Source: an uncultured Bryobacterales bacterium
Lineage (GTDB): Bacteria > Acidobacteriota > Terriglobia > Bryobacterales > UBA6623
Assembly (NCBI GenBank): GCA_946887065.1
Contig: CAMPKL010000184.1
Span: 1 to 7,021, forward strand
Length of the DNA: 7,021 bases
Reading direction: 5' to 3'
Shown here: positions 1 through 5,759 of the stretch, piece by piece
Layout: every line of letters begins with the position of its first letter
Position numbering within the stretch: position 1 is the stretch's first letter
Made by a program: the position numbers and the translations under genes
The notes under the pieces: generated by a model
Seen by the model: only the letters and a program-made list of their open reading frames with translations
Told to the model about the DNA's origin: nothing
Database searches by the model: none

Positions 1-1253
1 TCGACCGGTTTATGGTGTCGCGGCAGCAGGGCGATCGCTGCGGCGCCCAGGGCCGCCATCCCGAATACGGCCCACAACGCCGAGCCGTAGCCGCCCCAAA
101 GAGTGCGCAACTCGGCCACCATGCGCGGGAACCAAAACTGCGTGATGGTGTCGGAGGGCAAAATGGCCGACATCGCGCGCGGCAATGTCGCCAGGCCGAA
201 TTGGTCGGCAGCCATAAGCGGAATCAGCATGTAATCCGCGCCCATGGCGAAGCCGAATACGATGGCGAACACGTAGACTAACCCGGAGCTCCCGGGCGTC
301 ACCAGAAATAGCACCGGTATCGAGGCCGCAACGATCGCATAGGTCGCCAACATCACCCACTTGCGGGGGAATTCGTCTGCCAAATAGCCGGCCAACAGAC
401 GACCACCGATGCTCGAAAGCAAGATTGCGCCTTGGGCGGTACTCCAGATCTGATCGCGCGCCGTCTGCTCCGTAAAGCCCTGCTCCTCAAAGACGAACTT
501 CATCAAAAAGTTGACGCAGGCGATCGACCCGATCGACATTGCACTGCCTGCAAGGAGCAGCCAAAACGACGACTTGCTGGTGAGGAAGGAGAAACTGCGC
601 GCTTCCGTGCCGGCTGTGAACGACGTCCCCGATGGGGACGTCACCGTGCCGGGCTCTTTCCCATCCGGGTGTTGCCCCACGTCCGCCGGCTTATCCTTCA
701 GGACGAAGAAGGCAATCGGCCAGGCGAGCAGCAGGATGTAGCTCATCGTCTTGAGCGCGTCGGTGTACTCCATCTGGGAAGCGACCCACGGGCCGATCTT
801 CGTGCCCGCCCAACCGATGACCGCGACGCCGACATAGGCGATGCCCATGGCGCTGCCGCGTTTTTCCTTGTACCAGTTAGAAATGATGATCTGGTGCGGA
901 ATGGGTCCGGACAGAAAGTAGCCGAACATGTAAACGCACCAGGCCGCGTAATACTCGTATGGGTTACCGCTAAGCCGCCCGAACCATTGAAAGGCGCCGA
1001 AGGTCAGTCCAGTGCCGATGATGATCAGCAATCGAGGGCTGACCCGGGGAACGATGACGGGTCCGACCCAGATGCTCAGCAGGACCGCAATCGGCGCGCC
1101 CGTCGTAACCAACTCCTGCGTCCAGCTATGGCCGTCGCGGAAATAGTCGAAGAAAAAAGCGATGTTGTAATACGGCAGTCCCGTGGAAATACCGAACGTG
1201 AAGAAGCACGCGGCGATGATCCAAGGGCCGGAAAACTTTTTAGATCCGTTCAT
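1..1253 (-). CDS. Major facilitator superfamily (MFS) transporter, 3'-truncated by the window edge
   Basis: Reading the minus strand from ATG at 1253 gives 417 codons without a stop; the gene leaves the window at position 1. The protein is strongly hydrophobic, with about twelve membrane segments beginning at FSGPWIIAACFFTFGI. After the fourth or fifth segment there is a WYKEKRGSAMG motif (residues 127-137), the pattern seen in the first half of monocarboxylate/oxalate-type MFS carriers. The second half has a motif-A-like GGRLLAGYLADEFPRKW starting at residue 283. A hydrophilic central loop (about residues 187-220) separates the two six-helix halves. The family usually has 400-450 residues, so only a short tail should be missing. 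It probably acts in the inner membrane as a secondary carrier of small organic anions; the substrate cannot be read from sequence. No Shine-Dalgarno lies before the ATG. It is divergent from the TlpA-like gene. The longest plus-strand open frame here (432-1286) is its shadow. Confidence 0.92.
   Translation of the reverse strand, partial: MNGSKKFSGPWIIAACFFTFGISTGLPYYNIAFFFDYFRDGHSWTQELVTTGAPIAVLLSIWVGPVIVPRVSPRLLIIIGTGLTFGAFQWFGRLSGNPYEYYAAWCVYMFGYFLSGPIPHQIIISNWYKEKRGSAMGIAYVGVAVIGWAGTKIGPWVASQMEYTDALKTMSYILLLAWPIAFFVLKDKPADVGQHPDGKEPGTVTSPSGTSFTAGTEARSFSFLTSKSSFWLLLAGSAMSIGSIACVNFLMKFVFEEQGFTEQTARDQIWSTAQGAILLSSIGGRLLAGYLADEFPRKWVMLATYAIVAASIPVLFLVTPGSSGLVYVFAIVFGFAMGADYMLIPLMAADQFGLATLPRAMSAILPSDTITQFWFPRMVAELRTLWGGYGSALWAVFGMAALGAAAIALLPRHHKPV
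605..652. repeat. Short palindrome between 9-bp direct repeats, inside the transporter gene
   Basis: A perfect inverted repeat has 9-bp arms gacgtcccc (622-630) and ggggacgtc (634-642) around a 3-nt loop, gat. It is bracketed by a 9-bp direct repeat, ccgtgccgg, at 605-613 and 644-652. The repeat period is 39 bp, exactly 13 codons, so the reading frame is preserved. The segment encodes part of the hydrophilic loop between the two halves of the transporter, a place tolerant of insertions. Confidence 0.6.
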
Positions 1254-1305
1254 GGGTCGATTCGACGGCCTAGTGTACACGATTGAGCCGAGGCTCCAGC
1301 GGAAC

Positions 1306-1333
1306 TTTACGTGTAAGACCAGCGAAGTAAACT
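1306..1333 (+). promoter_or_regulatory. Possible sigma70-type promoter for the TlpA-like gene
   Basis: TTTACG (1306-1311) and TAAACT (1328-1333) are spaced 16 nt apart, each matching the sigma70 consensus at four of six positions. The implied leader before the ATG at 1389 would be about 50 nt. This is a weak, by-eye match in the 135-bp divergent region. On the minus strand, TACACT (1276-1271) is the best -10-like hexamer for the transporter, but I find no good -35 partner for it. Confidence 0.28.
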
Positions 1334-1388
1334 GTTGCACAGGCGAAACCTCTCTCTCGCGCGCGACGCCTTTGGTTTGAACGGACCC

Positions 1389-2312
1389 ATGAAAGCAATC
1401 CTTACCTTGTTGGCTTCCGCGCTGCTGGCCGCGGCCGCCCTTGCGCAGACGGCCGACCTGAACGCTCGTCTACGCGTGATGGCGCTGGCCCGGGATGCGC
1501 AATCGACCATCGAGATCCTTGAACAAGCGCGTCCCATGGCGAACACCAAAACGGACGAGTGGCTGGCGGGGGTTTCCTGGGCCGGCCGCGCCGCGAGTTT
1601 CGTCGGGAACTGGCCTGCAGCCCATAAATACGCACAAGAAGCCTATGACGGCGCGACGGAACTGATTGCCGCCGGCGCGTCGATCGACAACGATCCCAAT
1701 CTCGAAACCGCAGTCGGCGCCTCGGTCGAAGTGTTGGGTCAAGCGGCCGCCGCGCAAGGCGACCGAGCCGCCGCCGTTGAGTTCCTACACACTGAGCGCG
1801 AGCGCTTCCGGGGAACGCGGGTCGAGACGCGCATCCAGAAGAACTATCTGCTGGTCGGCCTGGAAGGCAAGCCGATGCCTGGCCTGGCCGCCGATCGCTT
1901 CATCGGTCCCGCGCTGCCCATCGAGACGCAAGGCAAAGTTGCCGTATTTTTCTTCTGGGCGCACTGGTGCAGCGACTGCAAGGCCCAGCTTCCTCGCTTG
2001 GAACGGCTCCATGCCCGCTATGCCCAACGCGGATTAGCCATCATCGGACCGACGCGTCTCTACGGCTACATCGCCGGCGGGCAAGACGCAACGCCCTCCC
2101 AGGAGATCGCCTACATGGAAGGTCCTCGTCAACTCGAAGGCGCATTGCCCGTCTGGATGCCCAAGCCCCTCAGCAACGACAACTTCGTCAACTTCGGCGT
2201 GTCGACCACCCCGACGCTGGTGATCGTCGATCGCCAGGGCATCGTCCGCAATTACCACCCCGGCCAGATGAGCGACGAGCAACTTGACGCGGCGATTCTT
2301 CCGCTGCTCTAG
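1389..2312 (+). CDS. Secreted TlpA/thioredoxin-like protein with helical N-terminal domain
   Basis: This 307-aa protein begins with a clear signal peptide: MK, then a run of Leu/Ala, with a signal-peptidase I site around ALA-QT (after residue 19). An upstream in-frame ATG at 1335 would put 18 polar residues before the signal peptide, so 1389 is preferred, although its ribosome site is poor. Residues 25-165 are Ala-rich and helical, resembling TPR-type repeats. Residues about 170-307 are a thioredoxin fold with WCSDCK (Cys194 and Cys197), then GVSTTPTLVIVD with the cis-proline at residue 275, followed by RNYHPGQMS. TlpA, ResA and redoxin proteins of this layout reduce or exchange disulfides in the periplasm, for instance on cytochrome c or envelope proteins. 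Both catalytic cysteines are present, so activity is expected. The specific partner is unknown. It ends 27 nt before the next gene and is probably co-transcribed with it. Confidence 0.87.
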   Translation: MKAILTLLASALLAAAALAQTADLNARLRVMALARDAQSTIEILEQARPMANTKTDEWLAGVSWAGRAASFVGNWPAAHKYAQEAYDGATELIAAGASIDNDPNLETAVGASVEVLGQAAAAQGDRAAAVEFLHTERERFRGTRVETRIQKNYLLVGLEGKPMPGLAADRFIGPALPIETQGKVAVFFFWAHWCSDCKAQLPRLERLHARYAQRGLAIIGPTRLYGYIAGGQDATPSQEIAYMEGPRQLEGALPVWMPKPLSNDNFVNFGVSTTPTLVIVDRQGIVRNYHPGQMSDEQLDAAILPLL

Positions 2313-2330
2313 ACGCCGTGCCGGGCTATT

Positions 2331-2350
2331 CTCGGAGGGTTGACTCCTCC
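2331..2350 (+). promoter_or_regulatory. Start region of the first GT2 gene: GGAGG able to pair with CCTCC
   Basis: GGAGG at 2334-2338 lies only one nucleotide before the TTG start at 2340, much closer than the usual 5-9 nt. The same GGAGG is complementary to CCTCC at 2346-2350. A 5-bp hairpin with a 7-nt loop (2339-2345) would therefore hold the TTG in its loop and hide the ribosome site. No better in-frame start exists before the conserved SVVLPVRNGE motif except ATT at 2328. Translation may depend on ribosomes arriving from the upstream gene. Confidence 0.4.
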
Positions 2351-3344
2351 GCGCACCAGCGTCGTCCTGCCCGTGCGCAACGGAGAAGCGCACATCGCCG
2401 CCGCGCTCGATTCGCTATTCGCGCAGACTGATGGCGCTTTCGAGATCATCGCCGTGGATGACGCCTCAACCGACCAGACGGCGTCCATCTTGCGTCGACG
2501 ATCGGCTCGTGACACCAGATTACGCATCCTCTCGACGACGCCTGGCGTAGAGCAGGGGATTGTCGCCGCCCTCAACTTGGGCATTTCCGCAGCCAGCGGG
2601 CGCTACATCGCACGCATGGATGCCGACGACATCTGTCATCGCGAGCGTTTGCGACTGCAAGCGGACTACCTGGACGTGCACGCGGACGTTGGCCTGGTCG
2701 CCTCCCGCGTGCACTTCGCCGGCGATCGGCAAGCGCAGCGTGGGCTGGCGCTGTTCGCCGACTGGACGAACGACCTGCTGACGGCCGCCGAGATCGCCCG
2801 CTCGCGTTTCGTCGAAACGCCGATCATCCATCCGAGCGTGATGTTCCGTCGTCAGCTGACGGAGTGGCACGGCGGCTATCGCGCCGGCGATTTTCCCGAA
2901 GACTACGAACTCTGGCTACGCTGGCTCGATCGAGGGGTGCAGTTCGCCAAGCTCCCGCAAACTCTGCTCGAATGGACGGACCGGACAGACCGCCTCACAC
3001 GGACCGATTCCCGCTATGCGGCCGACGCGTTCTTCCGCGTGAAGGCGCCCTACATCGCCCGCTGGCTCGCGGCGAACAATCCCGCTCATCCTCGGGTTGT
3101 CGTTTGGGGCGCCGGACGCACGGCGCGCCTGCGCTTTCGCTGGCTGGCGGCGGAGGGCATCGAGCCGATCGCCTATGTCGATATCGATCCAAAGAAGATC
3201 GGCTGGGAGGTCGCCGGTGTACCGGTCATCCGGGCGGACGAAATTCCCGCCGAAGCCTTCGTTGTGATCTACGTCGGCAAACGCGGCGCCCGGCGGCTCA
3301 TCGAAGACTGCTTGGGTGATCGGCCCTATCTTGCTTGCGCCTGA
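2340..3344 (+). CDS. GT2-family glycosyltransferase with C-terminal Rossmann-like domain
   Basis: This 334-aa protein has a GT-A fold catalytic domain over about residues 1-235. It opens with SVVLPVRNGE (7-16), then IIAVDDASTDQT with Asp40/Asp41 for the nucleotide, and ARMDADD with the metal-binding DxD at 94-96. PEDYELWLRW near residue 190 supplies the acidic catalytic-base region. Family GT2 members transfer a sugar from a nucleotide-sugar to a lipid, glycan or protein acceptor, normally at the cytoplasmic face. After about residue 250 there is an added segment, VVVWGAGRTAR (253-263), YVDIDPKKIG (about 280-289) and GVPVIRADEIP, which looks like the nucleotide-binding half of a Rossmann fold, as in PglD-type acyltransferase N-domains or sugar reductases. 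The start is TTG; an in-frame TAG (2310) blocks extension upstream. It ends with tandem stops TGA TAA. It is the likely second gene of an operon with the TlpA-like gene. Donor and acceptor are not predictable. Confidence 0.88.
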   Translation: MTPPRTSVVLPVRNGEAHIAAALDSLFAQTDGAFEIIAVDDASTDQTASILRRRSARDTRLRILSTTPGVEQGIVAALNLGISAASGRYIARMDADDICHRERLRLQADYLDVHADVGLVASRVHFAGDRQAQRGLALFADWTNDLLTAAEIARSRFVETPIIHPSVMFRRQLTEWHGGYRAGDFPEDYELWLRWLDRGVQFAKLPQTLLEWTDRTDRLTRTDSRYAADAFFRVKAPYIARWLAANNPAHPRVVVWGAGRTARLRFRWLAAEGIEPIAYVDIDPKKIGWEVAGVPVIRADEIPAEAFVVIYVGKRGARRLIEDCLGDRPYLACA

Positions 3345-3362
3345 TAAACGGTGCGCCGTACA

Positions 3363-3391
3363 TTGACTCTGGCGCCGCACGTCGATACATT
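3363..3391 (+). promoter_or_regulatory. Sigma70-type promoter for tRNA-Arg
   Basis: TTGACT (3363-3368, five of six to consensus) and TACATT (3386-3391, four of six) are separated by an ideal 17 nt. Transcription would start near 3398, giving a leader of about 14 nt before the mature tRNA 5' end at 3412. It begins just after the double stop of the preceding glycosyltransferase gene. Confidence 0.65.
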
Positions 3392-3411
3392 GGAGGTGCC
3401 AGCCCGATTGC

Positions 3412-3488
3412 GCGCTCGTAGCTCAGCTGGATAGAGCGTCTGGCTACGGACCAGAAGGCCGGGGGTTCGAATCCTCCCGAGCGCGCCA
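3412..3488 (+). tRNA. tRNA-Arg (anticodon ACG)
   Basis: All four arms can be folded by hand. The acceptor GCGCTCG (3412-3418) pairs perfectly with CGAGCGC (3478-3484). The D arm is GCTC/GAGC within 3421-3437. The anticodon stem is TCTGG/CCAGA (3439-3443, 3451-3455), with the loop CTACGGA placing anticodon ACG at 3446-3448. The T arm is GGGGG/CCTCC (one G-T pair) around TTCGAAT (3461-3477). The discriminator is G at 3485 and CCA is encoded at 3486-3488. Length is 77 nt. A34 is expected to be converted to inosine by TadA, so it should read CGU, CGC and CGA arginine codons. Its 3' end is a common type of integration target, but I find no second copy of that end in the window. Confidence 0.97.
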
Positions 3489-3513
3489 CTTCCTTTCAAC
3501 CGATTAAGCCGCT

Positions 3514-3542
3514 TTCCAGGCAGCCCTTGAGGGGCGCTGGAA
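3514..3542. other. Interrupted hairpin 26 nt after the tRNA
   Basis: TTCCAG (3514-3519) pairs with CTGGAA (3537-3542), and inside it GCCC (3523-3526) pairs with GGGC (3532-3535) around the loop TTGAG. A further 6-bp hairpin, gaagcc/ggcttc with a 3-nt loop (3540-3554), overlaps its end. There is no T tract, so it is not a standard intrinsic terminator. It could be a processing or end structure for the tRNA transcript. The rest of 3489-3645 holds no gene I can support. Confidence 0.35.
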
Positions 3543-3620
3543 GCCACCGGCTTCAAAACTGCGACCATCAAGGTCGTCGGGACCAAGGACCAAGTCGGAT
3601 GCAGGATCTTCGAAAAGCGT

Positions 3621-3670
3621 CGATCCGGTGGATCCGACTCGGATCCGATGGCGGCAACCGGCCGCCATCG
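3621..3670. repeat. GATCCG triplet cluster leading into a 10-bp hairpin
   Basis: GATCCG occurs at 3622-3627, 3631-3636 and 3642-3647, the last two within the 8-bp direct repeat ggatccga (3630-3637 and 3641-3648, period 11). It runs directly into a perfect stem: cgatggcggc (3646-3655) with gccgccatcg (3661-3670), loop aaccg. No T run follows on either strand. It lies between the tRNA and the end of the 66-aa gene (stop at 3702, minus), so it could mark that transcript's end; the role is unknown. Confidence 0.45.
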
Positions 3671-3701
3671 TCCAAGCGCCGACCGGACTCTACCTGCTGA
3701 A

Positions 3702-3902
3702 TCAACTGATTTGCTGCGGCCTAGTTTTTTTGTCGTTTTCAAAGGAGCGACTCTGATGCCGATCTTCCGCGTTCTTCATCCAAGAGGGCGGGCGACCGCG
3801 ACGCTTTCCTCGGCCCCGCGCAAGCCGTTCCAACGAAATAATAGCGTCGTCAATTTGGTCCCGCTCCTGTCTCAGATCCGTCAGAATTTTATTGACATCC
3901 AT
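3702..3902 (-). CDS. Small (66 aa) helical protein with AT-hook-like basic motif, function unknown
   Basis: The minus-strand ATG at 3902 is preceded by GGAGG (3914-3910) with an ideal 7-nt spacer, so this start is preferred over any upstream one. Residues 3-29 (VNKILTDLRQERDQIDDAII then SLERLA) form a regular amphipathic helix suited to a short coiled coil or dimer. A dense basic patch follows, RGRGKRRGRPPSWM (residues 29-42), whose RGRPP core matches the minor-groove AT-hook pattern. The last 20 or so residues are polar and low in order. This layout suggests a small nucleic-acid-associated protein, but I do not know a named function; similar short proteins may recur in Acidobacteriota (from memory, unverified). 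It stands alone beside the tRNA and is antisense to a plus-strand open frame judged spurious. Its third-position GC looks somewhat lower than in the large genes. Confidence 0.68.
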   Translation of the reverse strand: MDVNKILTDLRQERDQIDDAIISLERLARGRGKRRGRPPSWMKNAEDRHQSRSFENDKKTRPQQIS

Positions 3903-4274
3903 CGAGTAGCCTCCATAAAGCGACCTCTCGTGAGGACTGCAGTACAGCCCCCGAATTCTTACCTTCAATCGGATTACCCGCCGACTGGTCCGTCCGCGGG
4001 CGATAGCTTCCGTAAAGTTCGGACCATTATCTCCGAAACGGGCCGTGGCCCCAAGATCTTAACCCATCCTGCCGTTCCGGCCGTGCGGAAGACTGCGAGC
4101 CCCAACCCGGGAGCGGAACAACGGCGAAAAGATCCTCGAACACATCTGCCGCTCGGTCGAGGACTTCTTCGATCCGGGCTTCGAAGCTCGCTTGAACGCC
4201 GCCAATACCGCGCTTCAATGTCCTCCAAGAGTCGCCTCTGCCTCGGGATCAGAATTCGGCTATGTTCGTGAGGT
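3903..4274. other. Sparse intergenic stretch between the 66-aa gene and the second GT2 gene
   Basis: Apart from the doubtful minus-strand frame at 4027-4218, I see nothing firm here. The plus frame across it is Arg/Pro/Ser-rich and lacks any domain. There is no tRNA or IS end and no clear terminator hairpin. It should contain the promoter of the 66-aa gene (minus, upstream of 3914) and of the GT2 gene at 4275, but no strong -35/-10 pair is visible. Confidence 0.4.
4027..4218 (-). CDS. Doubtful small ORF, possibly a decayed gene
   Basis: From a TTG at 4218 the minus strand encodes 63 residues. The first half, ASFEARIEEVLDRAADVFED, looks like a genuine acidic amphipathic helix ending in LFAVV. 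The second half (Gly/Ser/Arg/Trp-rich) does not look like protein. GGAGG occurs upstream but only 3 nt from the TTG. It lies behind the 66-aa gene on the same strand, where a matching small gene would be plausible. It may be a small gene with a frameshift after residue 34, or chance. I recognise no family. Confidence 0.25.
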   Translation of the reverse strand: MKRGIGGVQASFEARIEEVLDRAADVFEDLFAVVPLPGWGSQSSARPERQDGLRSWGHGPFRR

Positions 4275-5210
4275 ATGGAGATTGTGGAGCCATGTCAAGT
4301 CGATTTACAACGATGCCAGGGCCAGGCGTCGGAGCCGGAAGTCTCGCTGGTCGTGCCTGTGTTCAACCAATGCGAATGGCTACCTGGTCTGTTCGATTCG
4401 ATTCAACAACAGGTTGACCCTCCTCGCTTCGAAGTCATCCTCTGCGACGACGGTTCAACCGATGGGCCGTTGCCGGTTGCGAGCCGCCTTGCCGACCAGT
4501 ACCAGATCGATTTGCGGCTCGTGTGGCAGCCCGATCGGGGCTTTCGACTAAGCCGCTCCAAGAACAATGGCATCCGCTGTGCGTCAGGCCGCATTGTCGT
4601 GTTCTGTGACGGCGATACTTGGCTGGCTCCGTCGTTTATGGCCGACCACCTGCGGGCCCACGAAACTGCCGGTCGCCTGGTGTGCGGGTCGCGCTATACG
4701 AAGTTCGTGGCGGACCTGCCGGCCAGTTTCGTTTGGCCCCAAGACGGGCTCCCACCGGACGATGGAGCCATCAGAGAGCCAATTAACCAAACGAAATGGC
4801 TTGGAAGCCCGTGGGAGTGGGCTGCCTGTTTTGGCGGAAACTTCAGCGTCGAGCGCGCAAGATGCCCGAGTTTTGACGAAAACTTCCGCAGTTGGGGCTC
4901 GGAAGATCGCGACATTGCCTATCGGCTGACGAATTCGGGTCTCCGCGTCTTCGTACTCACAGAGCCTAACGCCATTCAATGGAAGCTATCGGGCTCGAAT
5001 TGGACAGACATGTCGCACGACGAGGTCGTCGCCTTCCTTGAGAACAAGGAGTACTTGGCTTCCAAATACCCCGCCGGTGAACTCGCGCCTTCCGTTAACC
5101 TCGTCCGCCGCTGTCACCTGTCGGAAGGGGGCCGGTGGTCCATCGGGCCGGCCAGAGACGAAAGCGCGGCCGAGGTATTCCAACAGTTCCATTTTTGGAA
5201 GAGCCGCTGA
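4275..5210 (+). CDS. GT2-family glycosyltransferase with galactosyltransferase-type C-terminal motif
   Basis: This 311-aa protein has a GT-A fold. EVSLVVPVFNQCEWL (about 22-36) starts the nucleotide-binding half, CDDGSTDG at 57-64 contacts the nucleotide, and FCDGDTW holds the DxD metal motif (Asp112, Asp114). GGNFSVER (187-194) and WGSEDRDIAYRL (207-218) are the acceptor and catalytic-base motifs of the Glyco_transf_7C type, seen in chondroitin-polymerase and beta-1,4-galactosyltransferase relatives. All catalytic residues are present. It probably transfers a hexose or N-acetylhexosamine from a UDP-sugar in cell-surface glycan synthesis; linkage and acceptor are not readable. The ATG at 4275 has GAGG only 1 nt upstream; an alternative in-frame GTG at 4284 has TGGAG 3 nt before it. 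Neither spacing is good. It is unrelated in detail to the GT2 at 2340 and converges with the next gene after 21 nt. Confidence 0.9.
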   Translation: MEIVEPCQVDLQRCQGQASEPEVSLVVPVFNQCEWLPGLFDSIQQQVDPPRFEVILCDDGSTDGPLPVASRLADQYQIDLRLVWQPDRGFRLSRSKNNGIRCASGRIVVFCDGDTWLAPSFMADHLRAHETAGRLVCGSRYTKFVADLPASFVWPQDGLPPDDGAIREPINQTKWLGSPWEWAACFGGNFSVERARCPSFDENFRSWGSEDRDIAYRLTNSGLRVFVLTEPNAIQWKLSGSNWTDMSHDEVVAFLENKEYLASKYPAGELAPSVNLVRRCHLSEGGRWSIGPARDESAAEVFQQFHFWKSR

Positions 5211-5231
5211 GACGCGGGAGACGCCAGTGTA

Positions 5232-5645
5232 TTAAGCCCAAGCGCGACTCCGGCTTCCTGCGGAGCGGCATTCTCGCGGCTGCTGCCGCGACGGTCCGAT
5301 TCTGTAGATCCGGAGAGGGTCATCCGCGAGCACATGATCATCAATGACTTGACTGCGGTCTCCGCCGCAGTGCACTCGTAGCTCGCCGCGACCGGAGTCG
5401 CCTGACGAGAATCCGTAGATGATCAAGAAGTTCCCCGGCGAGGCGGCCCCAGTTACTTCGATGGCTGTAACCGGCTCGCCATTGATGGTTTTCTCGAAAA
5501 CGTGTAAGACCTCGCCGTCGTACTCCGCTCTTGCGATTCGCACTCTACCTATTGTTCCTCGCGAGAACAAGGTGACAGTGGTTCCCTCCGGAACTACCCA
5601 GTTGTGCCAAGCCCCAATAGGCGCTCGAGTCATCCGACAAGTCAT
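5232..5645 (-). CDS. Beta-rich 137-aa protein of unknown function
   Basis: The ATG at 5645 on the minus strand is preceded by a full-consensus AGGAGG (5656-5651) with a 5-nt spacer, much better support than the in-frame start at 5681. Residues 8-115 alternate in short hydrophobic stretches with turns: PIGAWHNWVVPEGTTVTLF, GRVRIARAEYDGEVLHVF, AIEVTGAA then GNFLIIYGFSSG, and GELRVHC. This pattern predicts a beta sandwich or barrel. There is no signal peptide and no membrane segment, so it should be cytosolic unless exported another way. Two cysteines (residues 3 and 93) precede a third in the tail. The last 20 residues (GPSRQQPRECRSAG onward) are basic and disordered and may lie outside the core fold. 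I recognise no family. It is convergent with the GT2 gene and divergent from the GT-B gene, so it is a single-gene transcript. Confidence 0.72.
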   Translation of the reverse strand: MTCRMTRAPIGAWHNWVVPEGTTVTLFSRGTIGRVRIARAEYDGEVLHVFEKTINGEPVTAIEVTGAASPGNFLIIYGFSSGDSGRGELRVHCGGDRSQVIDDHVLADDPLRIYRIGPSRQQPRECRSAGSRSRAWA

Positions 5646-5759
5646 CGTGGCCTCCTCTTGCGAGAGCAACAGCCCTGCCATAGCCCTTCAGCATTAAGAG
5701 CGGAAACCAGCTGCGAATCGGGCCATCCGATCCGAAAAAATCGCCGCAAAGGGCGGAGA

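Noticed and set aside
432..1286. Plus-strand open frame of 284 codons
   Set aside because: It is the shadow of the minus-strand transporter, whose frame has coherent membrane segments and MFS motifs. The plus-strand product is Arg/Asp-rich without any domain.
1335..1388. Upstream ATG start for the TlpA-like gene
   Set aside because: It would add 18 polar residues ahead of a standard signal peptide; the ATG at 1389 gives a normal signal sequence.
3298..3742. Minus-strand frames crossing the tRNA
   Set aside because: These encode the typical false peptides antisense to a tRNA gene (such as the GRIRTPGLLVRSQTLYPAEL type) and overlap the end of the GT2 gene.
3756..4271. Plus-strand frame with AAGGAG 8 nt before an ATG
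   Set aside because: The start signal is good, but the product is Arg/Pro/Ser-rich with no domain and is antisense to the 66-aa gene, which looks far more like a real protein. Kept only as a weak alternative.
4849..4857. cgagcgcgc matching the tRNA-Arg 3' end, as a possible attachment site
   Set aside because: Only 9 bp of common GC-rich sequence, and it lies inside a conserved coding region of the second GT2 gene.
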